Below, piece after piece: positions 45,701 through 51,982 of a stretch of 64,000 nucleotides of DNA. The DNA is from Streptomyces sp. KL109B (GTDB taxonomy: Bacteria; Actinomycetota; Actinomycetes; Streptomycetales; Streptomycetaceae), in NCBI RefSeq assembly GCF_030766935.1, contig NZ_JASERL010000003.1, positions 124,001 to 188,000 on the forward strand. The letters are read 5' to 3'. A model generated the notes under the pieces. The model was not told the origin of the DNA. It saw nothing but the letters and a program-made list of their open reading frames with translations, and searched no databases. Numbering within the stretch: the stretch's first letter is position 1; each line of letters begins with the position of its first letter. The position numbers were made by a program, and so were the translations under genes.

Positions 45701-47299
45701 GGCCCGGCGAAGATCTGGGTGCACCTGCCCGACCACGGCGCCCAGACCAAGTACGCCGCGTACAAGATCACCACGTCGAAGGGCGTCAAGACCCGCGTCG
45801 TCGACCAGAACGGCAGCACGAACAGATGGGTCTCCATCGGGGCCTTCATGTTCGACGGCCGCCCCAAGGTCTCCCTGTCGACGATCACCCCGGACGGCAC
45901 CGGGGACAAGGACATCGCCTACGACGCCGTAGCCGTCGAGCCGATCAACGGGAAGTTCGTCGAACGCTCCCTGACCGCGGCCGCGATCTTCGACCCGAAC
46001 CAGGACCTCGACTCGAACATGCCGGCGGAGATCCAGACGCCGCTGCGCACCATGACGACGCTCTACAACTGGGCCATCGGCCTGTCCTACAAGGGCCCGC
46101 TGTGGTCGAACCCGGACGGCGCCGACGCCATGGGCATCACCGGCGCGGCCCGGTGCCCGACCGCGACGCCGGTGGGCGAGTGCAGCGGGCAGAAGACGTA
46201 CGACGCGGCCGAGAAGTGGTACCAGGACATCAAGGCAGGCGGGCACACGCCCACGTCCGACGGCTCCGTACCCGGCATGTCGATCCCCCGCTGGATGGCC
46301 ATGGCGAACGAACGCCCCGACCCGTCGCAGCCGGCCAGCGTCGCGCTGTCCGACGACAACAGCTACAAGATCAAGAGCGATGTCGACGTCAGCTTCATCG
46401 TCGACACCTCCACCGGAAAGATCGTCTCCGGCAGCGAATCGGGCGACTACCGCGTCCGCGTCGGCAACGCCCACCTGCCGCACTTCGTGACCGACATCAT
46501 GAAGGCCATCGAAACGGACTACGGAATCGAGAAACCCAATATCGACTACGTCACCCAGGACGCGCTGGAATACGGCCGGGACCAGCTCGTCCAGCCGTAC
46601 ACCACCGGAGACACCCCGGGGCAGGCGTACTTCCCGCACTTCAGGGGAGCGCACCTCAACTCCGACAACACCTGCGTCGACTTCCGGGCCATCGGAGGCG
46701 GCGTCCACGGATACCGGCCGATGGTCGCGCACAAGTACATCAACGACAACGTCAAGGCCTGGGTCGACAAGGTGAAGTCCAGTACGAAGACGAACATCGG
46801 CGTACGGAATTTCGCCGGGGACGTCTACTCGATGTTCTTCAAGAACGACGGAACCAACAACATCTTCGGCAGCCAGATCGGCAACGCCCCGCCCATCTGG
46901 CAGGACATCGCGGCCGCGTTCTGCGCGGACGGCAGCGTCAAGCCGACGCACAAGGCCAACAACCGCGACGCGAGCCCGGAGGACGGCATCGTCTTCCAGA
47001 GCTACATGCCGGACCTGTACCTCTACATCGACGACAAGATGACCGACAACCGGGGCAACCCGTCGAGCAAGCGCATCCAGGGCGGGGACTGGAAGAACTT
47101 CTCCAACATCCCCGGAGCGAACAGCATCGGTGGCAACGCGTTCGGCAAATGCGACGTGGTGGGCCGGGGCAGCGGCGGAAACCCCTGGGGCGTGGACGCG
47201 CCGGTGCCGATCATCGGTGACGGTCCCGGATTCCGGCCGGCGGGGGTGGTGCACTGCGACGAGGCCTCTGTGGGCTTCCTCGACAATGTGACGCCGTAG
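42782..47299 (+). CDS. Large secreted protein with lytic transglycosylase-like and golvesin-like domains
   Basis: About 1,505 residues. An Arg-rich signal peptide (SLVVATAGALAAGLLPSLAWA) is followed by a Thr/Ala/Lys linker and a region of about 330 residues with short beta repeats, perhaps a propeller. Around 500-700 lies an SLT-like domain: TTQESN with Glu558, GYGITQVT, and WAYNSG near 682, matching the E-S, G-x-x-Q and A-Y-N-x-G motifs of lytic transglycosylases. Residues about 900-1055 resemble golvesin/Xly-type carbohydrate-binding domains. The remaining 450 residues are unrecognised. Probable role: wall or polysaccharide remodelling outside the cell. ATG 42767 is an alternative start. 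Confidence 0.8.
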   Translation: MSTGEKVRSRRQKHTRRRLRTSLVVATAGALAAGLLPSLAWADGAQSSAADKTAAGRTATSKTAASRTAAVKPAPDSVPGRDRAAVLGADYKKSKDVAWTTTGDAQGFHLLTATEQSGYAWKTLASLAEPGFDADQWIGNACVTGSGKRAVVVYAPRTFTNNPKLMARGGFSAVVDLATGAVTKLKVNASLSYYDPGCGTGEEAVLTQSPGEDKKQTRLIRVNAATGKVSEPVVVNGQITSAVPATDTKIAAASGRSLVEIDAEGHKATRATVGTVPSHISKDSDGGYVFLEREQRDSLKEKETALVRRWAGGKLAKLGSGPLGATGLTRRGGHVYVTGDVTTSRALPKTVTRLAGADKDATLSTHGATLVQHTAWADGKGSPSYLHPDEATDARAVNITATVRDSGERARFTVTPLRAKSAQWKTSRTPSPLLGTGGRKASSRASREGGTRTQTLSATSAATADVTGSSSEIVESERTCSVPRNDPRNQAMQPKPRQVEWAVDKAITNKLNIGATRPANWKNLGMPGYAPQTLFDYPTLDGGGRVPAQVMLGITTQESNMWQAARSAVPGVTGNPLIGNYYGIDYYDGTDLNDWDVNWSDADCGYGITQVTDHMRMAGREHGKGGTAWDYQKQRAVALDYAANIAAGLQILVSKWNQTRQAGLQVHDGDPTKLENWFFALWAYNSGFYENVNGNEPWGVGWANNPANPEWDAGRTPFMEDRLGNEDASAAARPQNWPYPEKVLGFAAHPPAFLESPGTMVPAFRAAWWNGTGEDATVKGSAKYNRAHVKPPEDLFCGPYNWCEPSKIGDGADNEPGQGPCTRDDFKCWWFQSVQWKTDCSYSCGNEFFRFTSPDYDAEQADGTAYPPNCSRSGLPSGAKIIDDVPQGTPSVRPGCGNSGWTNEGTFSLDFGDGEWGEAHDGTLATVWPGKVDLHQLGAGFGGHFYFGHTRSDNDKGQRLRATGSWTLGQTVTGPAKIWVHLPDHGAQTKYAAYKITTSKGVKTRVVDQNGSTNRWVSIGAFMFDGRPKVSLSTITPDGTGDKDIAYDAVAVEPINGKFVERSLTAAAIFDPNQDLDSNMPAEIQTPLRTMTTLYNWAIGLSYKGPLWSNPDGADAMGITGAARCPTATPVGECSGQKTYDAAEKWYQDIKAGGHTPTSDGSVPGMSIPRWMAMANERPDPSQPASVALSDDNSYKIKSDVDVSFIVDTSTGKIVSGSESGDYRVRVGNAHLPHFVTDIMKAIETDYGIEKPNIDYVTQDALEYGRDQLVQPYTTGDTPGQAYFPHFRGAHLNSDNTCVDFRAIGGGVHGYRPMVAHKYINDNVKAWVDKVKSSTKTNIGVRNFAGDVYSMFFKNDGTNNIFGSQIGNAPPIWQDIAAAFCADGSVKPTHKANNRDASPEDGIVFQSYMPDLYLYIDDKMTDNRGNPSSKRIQGGDWKNFSNIPGANSIGGNAFGKCDVVGRGSGGNPWGVDAPVPIIGDGPGFRPAGVVHCDEASVGFLDNVTP

Positions 47300-47385
47300 C
47301 CGACGTACGTAGCCGACCTACGTAGCCGACCTACGTAGCCGACCTGCGTAGTCGACCTACGTAGCCGACCTGCGTAGTCGACGTA
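47295..47385. repeat. 13-bp tandem array with palindromic junctions
   Basis: Seven tandem 13-bp units of consensus CGTAGCCGACCTA, with small variation (CCGAC/TCGAC; CTA/CTG/GTA), followed by a partial CGTAGCAT. Each junction makes CTACGTAG or a near-palindrome. The stop codon (TAG) of the large secreted gene lies inside the first unit, and a terminator follows directly. Confidence 0.9.
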
Positions 47386-47396
47386 CGTAGCATCAA

Positions 47397-47435
47397 GGAA
47401 GTGCGGGACCCGCTTGTCGCGGGCCCCGCACTTCC
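47397..47435 (+). terminator. Terminator after the large secreted gene
   Basis: A 17-bp stem (GGAAGTGCGGGACCCGC with GCGGGCCCCGCACTTCC, one mismatch) and loop TTGTC, immediately after the 13-bp array. Confidence 0.8.
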
Positions 47436-47454
47436 ACCTCACACAGGGATCACC

Positions 47455-47625
47455 ATGGGTTTCGGCTTCATCCTCGTCCCGCTCGTCCTCTATCTCCTTC
47501 TGGTGACGCCGCTGTGCGTCAAGGTCGGAGCGAAAACGTCGACGAGAACGGGCTGGGCCATGGCAGCGGGCTGCATCGGACTACCGCTGGCCCTCTTCGT
47601 GGCCATGGTCGTCGCTTCGTCCTGA
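47455..47625 (+). CDS. Small two-helix membrane protein
   Basis: A 56-residue protein with two hydrophobic segments (GFILVPLVLYLLLVTPLC and WAMAAGCIGLPLALFVAMVV) separated by a KVGAKTSTRTG loop. The ATG follows AGGGAT. It starts just after the terminator of the large secreted gene and converges on the YqeY-like gene. No function can be assigned; it could belong to the accessory cassette or be a separate small gene. Confidence 0.55.
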   Translation: MGFGFILVPLVLYLLLVTPLCVKVGAKTSTRTGWAMAAGCIGLPLALFVAMVVASS

Positions 47626-47645
47626 GCCCTTGGTGTTGGTGACAG

Positions 47646-48110
47646 TCAGCCCGCCAGGATCCGCTTGACCGTGGCGGCCACCCGGCCGCCGTCGGCGCGG
47701 CCCGCGATCTTCGGGTTCACGATCTTCATGACCTGCCCCATGGCCTTCGGCCCCTCGGCACCTGCCGCCTTCGCCTCGTCGACCGCCTGGCCCACGATCT
47801 CCTCCAGCTCCGCGTCGGTCAGCGGCTGCGGCAGGTACACGGCGAGGATCTCGCCCTCCGCCGTCTCCCGGGCCGCGGACTCCGCGCGCCCGCCCTTCTC
47901 GAAGGCCTCGGCCGCCTCGCGGCGCTTCTTCGCCTCCTTGGCGATCACCTTCTGCACCTCGTCGTCGGTCAGCTCACGCTTCTCCTTGCCCGCGACCTCC
48001 TGGTTGGTGATCGCGGAAAGGGTCAGCCGGAGCGTCGAGGAGCGCAGCTCATCGCGCTCCCGGATCGCGGCGTTGAGGTCGTCCTGCAGCTTCGACTTGA
48101 GCGTGGTCAT
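47646..48110 (-). CDS. GatB/YqeY domain protein
   Basis: A 154-residue YqeY-like protein, the small all-helical family related to the tail domain of the GatB amidotransferase subunit that contacts tRNA. Motifs LKSKLQDDLNAAIRERDELR and VDEAKAAGAEGPKAMGQVMK are typical, as is the length. The role is not settled; it is a conserved core gene in actinobacteria. It diverges from the metallophosphoesterase gene with 77 bases between starts. Confidence 0.92.
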   Translation of the reverse strand: MTTLKSKLQDDLNAAIRERDELRSSTLRLTLSAITNQEVAGKEKRELTDDEVQKVIAKEAKKRREAAEAFEKGGRAESAARETAEGEILAVYLPQPLTDAELEEIVGQAVDEAKAAGAEGPKAMGQVMKIVNPKIAGRADGGRVAATVKRILAG

Positions 48111-48187
48111 GACTTGATTGTCGCAGGTGCCCGAGGCCCAACGCCCGCCGATTTCCCGGGCGGTGCGGGTCTGACACGATGGGGAGC

Positions 48188-49141
48188 ATGCGCGCGCGAT
48201 ACGGGAATGCCCTGAAGACCTCCCTCAAGGTGACGGCAGGCATCACGGCGGCGGGCGCCGCCGGCCTGATCTACTCGGCGGGCTTCGAAGCCCGCTCCTT
48301 CCGCCTGCGACGGGTCACGGTCCCGGTCCTGCCCGCGGGAATGCGCCCGCTGCGGGTCCTCCAGGTCTCCGACATCCACATGGTCAGCGGCCAGCACAAG
48401 AAGCGCCGCTGGCTGCAGTCGCTGGCCGGTCTGCGCCCCGACTTCGTCATCAACACGGGCGACAACCTCTCCGACACGGAGGGCGTCCCCGAGGTCCTCG
48501 ACGCGCTCGGCCCCCTGATGGAGTTCCCCGGCGCGTACGTCTTCGGCTCCAACGACTACTACGGCCCCAAGCTCCTCAACCCGGCCCGCTACCTGAAGCA
48601 GCAGATCTCCGGCAAGCACGGCCTGAACGGCAACGCACCCATCGTCGGCGCCATCCACAACCCGTGGGAGGACCTCCGCGACGGCTTCGACGAGGCGGGC
48701 TGGGTGAACCTCACGAACACGCGGGGCTCCCTGAAGGTGGCCGGCGTCGAGATCGGCCTCACGGGCGTGGACGACCCCCACATCAAGCGCGACCGGTACG
48801 CCGAGGTCGCCGGCGGCCCCCTGCCGGGCCCCGACTTCTCCATGGGCATCGTCCACGCCCCGTACCTCCGCGCCCTGGACGCCTTCACCGCGGACGGCTA
48901 CCCCCTGGTCCTCGCGGGCCACACCCACGGCGGCCAGCTCTGCATCCCCTTCTACGGCGCCCTCGTCACCAACTGCGACCTGGACACGGACCGCGTGAAG
49001 GGCCTCTCCACGCACGAGGCGGCGGGCAACACGTCCCACCTCCACGTCTCCGCGGGCTGCGGCACCAACCGCTACACCCCGGTCCGCTTCGCCTGCCCCC
49101 CTGAGGCGACCCTCCTGACACTGGCCCCGTCGACCACGTGA
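48188..49141 (+). CDS. Metallophosphoesterase (YkuE-like)
   Basis: A 317-residue calcineurin-type phosphoesterase. The metal-binding motifs appear in order: VSDIH (about residue 62), NTGDN, GSND in place of the usual GNHE, and GHTHGGQ. One N-terminal membrane segment (about 12-30) suggests a signal anchor with the catalytic domain outside, as in lipid-modifying YkuE proteins. The ATG before RARYGN is preferred; the ATG nine bases upstream (48179) is also in frame. It is a core gene immediately before tRNA-Pro. Confidence 0.88.
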   Translation: MRARYGNALKTSLKVTAGITAAGAAGLIYSAGFEARSFRLRRVTVPVLPAGMRPLRVLQVSDIHMVSGQHKKRRWLQSLAGLRPDFVINTGDNLSDTEGVPEVLDALGPLMEFPGAYVFGSNDYYGPKLLNPARYLKQQISGKHGLNGNAPIVGAIHNPWEDLRDGFDEAGWVNLTNTRGSLKVAGVEIGLTGVDDPHIKRDRYAEVAGGPLPGPDFSMGIVHAPYLRALDAFTADGYPLVLAGHTHGGQLCIPFYGALVTNCDLDTDRVKGLSTHEAAGNTSHLHVSAGCGTNRYTPVRFACPPEATLLTLAPSTT

Positions 49142-49272
49142 GACCCGCCGGGGCCCGCTGAGGCCCGGGCGCAGCGGGCCCCGATAACCGGATTTCGTCT
49201 CAGGCCCACTGTCCGCTAAAGTTAACGACGTCGCCGCGACCTGCAGGACCGCAGGAGGCGGAACAACGACAT

Positions 49273-49346
49273 CGGGGTGTGGCGCAGCTTGGCAGCGCGC
49301 TTCGTTCGGGACGAAGAGGTCGTGGGTTCAAATCCCGCCACCCCGA
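49273..49346 (+). tRNA. tRNA-Pro, anticodon CGG
   Basis: A complete 74-nt cloverleaf: acceptor stem CGGGGTG/CACCCCG, D stem GCGC/GCGC, anticodon stem CTTCG/CGAAG with loop TTCGGGA (anticodon CGG, reads CCG), variable loop AGGTC, and T arm GTGGG-TTCAAAT-CCCGC. Discriminator A; CCA is not encoded. tRNA genes like this one are common integration sites for mobile elements, and an accessory region begins shortly after it. Confidence 0.97.
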
Positions 49347-49364
49347 CAGCTGAAATAGCAGGTC

Positions 49365-49397
49365 AAGGGCCTGATCCGGATTCCGGGTCAGGCCCTT
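49365..49397 (+). terminator. Terminator of tRNA-Pro
   Basis: A 15-bp stem (AAGGGCCTGATCCGG with CCGGGTCAGGCCCTT, one G-T pair), loop ATT, 18 bases past the tRNA. The following 200 bases (49398-49601) show no gene or repeat. Confidence 0.85.
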
Positions 49398-49601
49398 TCC
49401 GCGTCTCCGGTGATCGTTTGGGAGGAAGCCGGGAGAAGATCTTGGGCGGGGTCTCCCGGATCGGTGAACTGAAGTCTGTCTTGACGCGTGACACCGGGCT
49501 TCCGAGGTTCTGTGCGGCCGTGAAATTCGTGCTGCGAGGGGCCAACTCCCGTATCTGTGCGGGAATCAGTCGCGGCTCGTCATCAAGCCTTCGACGCCGG
49601 C

Positions 49602-49920
49602 CTACGAGGGCAGCGTCTGCGTGACGCGCCACAGGCGGCGTGGCAGATCGCCCTCCTCGAAGACGTGCGCCGTCCCCGGTGTGCCGGACCGTGCGGCAGC
49701 GGGTCGCGTACGTCGTGGAGCTCGGTCCGCACCCGGTCGGCGAGGCCCTGTTGGCCGGCGGTCGCGCGGTTGCTCCAGGCCCGTGGCGCTGAAGTCGGCG
49801 GCTCGTACGGTGAAGACCTCGCGGGCGAAGTGCGGCGTGTCGCGGCCGTGGCCCGCGCAGAGTTCCAGGACGTCCCGGGCGTCTGCCGTGCGGAAGGTGG
49901 CGGCGTGGCGTACGGCGGCG
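49602..49920 (-). pseudogene. Decayed class I SAM methyltransferase
   Basis: On the minus strand, fragments of one methyltransferase occur in order but not in one coherent protein. DVLELCAGHGRDTPHFAREV (motif I) with FTVRAADFSATGLEQ comes first. Then RTELHDVRDPLPHG appears in a shifted frame, and finally FEEGDLPRRLWRVTQT ends at a stop in the first frame. The middle of the domain (about 100 residues expected between these parts) is missing, and no start codon is evident. It lies between tRNA-Pro and the intact methyltransferase, so it marks past deletion at the island edge. Confidence 0.65.
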
Positions 49921-50604
49921 TCAGAGGGCGCGCCCGCCGTCCTTGACCGCGGCCACGCGCTCGATCACGCCGAGGCGGTAGCGGTCGCGTTCGGACACCG
50001 TGAACCCGGCCTCCGGCAGCAGGCGCAGCGGGCGGCGCGTCTGGTGGTCGGCGGCGAGGCTGAGCATCAGCGGTTCGATCAGGCGTTGACCCGTGCGCAC
50101 GGCGAAGTTGCCGCCGATGACGTGGTCGAGGAGGAGCAGGGTGCCGCCGGGGCGCAGGACCCGGTTCATCTCGGCGACGGCAGCGCGGTCGTCGGGGATG
50201 CAGCACAGGGCGAGGGCGCAGACGACTGTGTCGAACGAGGCGTCGAGGAACGGGAGTTGGGTGGCCGACGCCTCGGACAGGGTGATGCCGGTACCGAGGT
50301 CGGCGGCTCGGGTGCGGGCGCGCTCCAGCATCGCCGGGGACAGGTCGACGCCGGTGAGGTCGCTGCCCTTCGCGTAGAAGGGGAGGTTGAGGCCGGTGCC
50401 GACCGCGACCTCCAGGATGCGCCCGCGGGCCCGCGAGGTCAGCCAGGCCCGGCCGTCGCGCACCATGAGCCGGTCGAAGGTGCGCATCCAGCCGTCGTAC
50501 TTCGGTGCGTCGCGCTCCCAGATCTCGCGGTTGCGCGCGTCCGGGTCCGGCGCCTTGCCCTCGGTATCGCCTGTGCCGCCCATGCCGCCCATGCCGCCCA
50601 GCAT
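49921..50604 (-). CDS. Class I SAM methyltransferase (UbiE/PmtA-like)
   Basis: A 227-residue methyltransferase. A Gly/Met-rich start (MLGGMGGMGGTGD) precedes motif I ILEVAVGTGLNLPFY, motif post-I LTGVDLSPAML, motif II FDTVVCALALCCIPD and motif III LRPGGTLLLLDHV. Relatives are UbiE-like and phospholipid N-methyltransferases; the cysteine pattern of arsenite methyltransferase ArsM is absent. The ATG at 50604 has GAGGAGC upstream, and earlier in-frame starts lack one. It is divergent from the metal-sensor gene and lies inside the metal-resistance island, so a role in metal stress is possible but unproven. Confidence 0.82.
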   Translation of the reverse strand: MLGGMGGMGGTGDTEGKAPDPDARNREIWERDAPKYDGWMRTFDRLMVRDGRAWLTSRARGRILEVAVGTGLNLPFYAKGSDLTGVDLSPAMLERARTRAADLGTGITLSEASATQLPFLDASFDTVVCALALCCIPDDRAAVAEMNRVLRPGGTLLLLDHVIGGNFAVRTGQRLIEPLMLSLAADHQTRRPLRLLPEAGFTVSERDRYRLGVIERVAAVKDGGRAL

Positions 50605-50708
50605 TGCGCCGCTCCTCGTCGGACGCCACGGCTCCGCCGGGATCCACGACACCTCGCGCACGGGAATACACGGTTCTCTGAATTCAGGGATTCCTGTACT
50701 CTCGCCGT

Positions 50709-51044
50709 GTGCTGACCATCGCCCCGGAGATCGACGTCCTGACCCGCTTCGGCCGGGCCCTCGCCGACCCCGTCCGCTGCCGCATCCTGCTCACCCTGCG
50801 CGAGGCCCCGGCCTACCCGTCGGACCTCGCCGACACCCTCGGCGTCTCCCGCACCCGGCTCTCCAACCACCTGGCCTGCCTGCGCGACTGCGGCATCGTC
50901 GTGGCGATCCCGGACGGCCGCCGCACCCGGTACGAGCTGGCCGACGCGCGCCTCGGCCACGCCCTGGACGACCTGCGCACCGCCGTCGTAGCCGTCGAGT
51001 CGGACCGCACTTGTCCGGATGCCGCGGAGAAGGGGTGCTGCTGA
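50709..51044 (+). CDS. cmtR: Cd/Pb-sensing ArsR-SmtB repressor (CmtR type)
   Basis: A 111-residue winged-helix repressor. Cysteines fall at positions 57, 61 (HLACLRDCGIV) and 102, exactly the Cd(II)/Pb(II) ligands known for mycobacterial CmtR; Cys24 is also present. The recognition helix is SRTRLSNHLACL. It ends in Cys-Cys. The start is a GTG. The downstream transporter gene overlaps its stop by one base (TGATG), so metal binding probably derepresses that transporter, and perhaps the divergent methyltransferase through the 104-base shared promoter region. Confidence 0.88.
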   Translation: MLTIAPEIDVLTRFGRALADPVRCRILLTLREAPAYPSDLADTLGVSRTRLSNHLACLRDCGIVVAIPDGRRTRYELADARLGHALDDLRTAVVAVESDRTCPDAAEKGCC

Positions 51045-51760
51045 TGGCTTCGCCGACCCCGATATCCCTGGGTCCGAGCCCCGCCCGTCGGGACCGTCTG
51101 ACCCGGCTGATACGGCTCCTGGTCGCCGCCACCATCACCTACAACGTCATTGAGGCCGTCGTCGCCCTCGCCGCCGGGGCGGCCGCCTCCTCCACCGCCC
51201 TGATCGGGTTCGGCCTCGACTCCGTCATCGAGGTGTCCTCCGCCGCGGCGGTCGCCTGGCAGTTCTCCGCCCGCGAGCACGCGGTGCGCGAGGCCCGCGA
51301 GCGGACGACGCTGCGGATCATCGCCGTCTCCTTCTTCGCCCTCGCCGCCTACGTCGCGGTCGACGCGGCCCGCGCCCTGGCCGGCACCGGCGCGGCCGAC
51401 CGCTCCCTCACCGGCATTGTCATCGCCGCCCTGTCGCTGGCGATCATGCCGTTCCTGTCCGCCGCCCAGCGCCGTGCCGGGCGGGAACTCGGCTCCGCCA
51501 GCGCGGTCGCCGACTCCAAGCAGACCCTGCTGTGCACGTACCTGTCCGGCGTGCTGCTGGTCGGCCTCGTCCTCAACGCCACACTCGGCTGGTCGTGGGC
51601 CGATCCCATCGCCGCCCTCGTCATCGCCGCCGTCGCCGTCAAGGAAGGGCGCGACGCGTGGCAGGGCAAGGGCTGCTGCGCCGCCCCCGCCCACACCACG
51701 GCCGCACCGGCCGAAGCCGACAACTGCGGCTGCGCACCGGGGTGCGCCTGCTGCGGGTGA
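51044..51760 (+). CDS. CDF-like heavy-metal transporter with Cys-rich tail
   Basis: A 238-residue membrane protein with five to six hydrophobic segments, of the cation diffusion facilitator type. The TM2 site reads GFGLDSVIEVSS and the TM5 site ADSKQTLLC, so the standard His/Asp quartet is partly replaced by other residues and a Cys. The C-terminal tail holds eight cysteines (GKGCC, then DNCGCAPGCACCG) and probably binds soft metals. It is coupled to the CmtR-type sensor, which points to Cd, Pb or Zn export. It lacks the large cytoplasmic domain of classical CDF proteins. Confidence 0.82.
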   Translation: MASPTPISLGPSPARRDRLTRLIRLLVAATITYNVIEAVVALAAGAAASSTALIGFGLDSVIEVSSAAAVAWQFSAREHAVREARERTTLRIIAVSFFALAAYVAVDAARALAGTGAADRSLTGIVIAALSLAIMPFLSAAQRRAGRELGSASAVADSKQTLLCTYLSGVLLVGLVLNATLGWSWADPIAALVIAAVAVKEGRDAWQGKGCCAAPAHTTAAPAEADNCGCAPGCACCG

Positions 51761-51810
51761 CAGGGCCGCATCGGCGGCGCCCCGCCGAGGTGGAGGTTGG
51801 CCATCGGTGG

Positions 51811-51936
51811 TCAGCAGCACCTGCCGCCTGCGGTGACGGGCTCGGACGTCTCCGTAGCGGCCTGCGGGGTGCGACAGGGGCTGGCGATGGACGCTTGCAG
51901 GTCCGGGACGCGGAGTGCGAGTTGGACGCGGGACAT
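51811..51936 (-). pseudogene. Internally deleted arsI/cadI remnant (41 codons)
   Basis: A 41-codon frame with a strong ribosome site (CAGGAGG) and ATG. It begins MSRVQLALRVPDLQASIA, the conserved start of ArsI C-As lyase/cadmium-induced CadI (vicinal oxygen chelate family), then jumps after residue 18 to a Cys-rich tail (PCRTPQAATE ... TAGGRCC). A normal protein has about 150 residues with metal-binding His/Glu and a Cys pair, all absent here. The deletion is in frame, so a short cysteine-tailed peptide could still be made. It precedes the ArsO-like gene's end on the same strand. Confidence 0.6.
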
Positions 51937-51982
51937 GGCGTGCCTCCTGGCGGGTGGGTGGGCCGGGTGGGCCGGACGCGGG

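Noticed and set aside
47295..47385. CRISPR array
   Set aside because: The units are 13 bp and directly abutting with no unique spacers, and no cas gene is present.
49273..49620. att site or integrase at tRNA-Pro
   Set aside because: I found no second copy of the tRNA 3' end in the window and no integrase-like ORF.
49921..50604. Arsenite methyltransferase arsM
   Set aside because: The conserved cysteine set of ArsM is missing; motifs fit UbiE/PmtA-like enzymes better.
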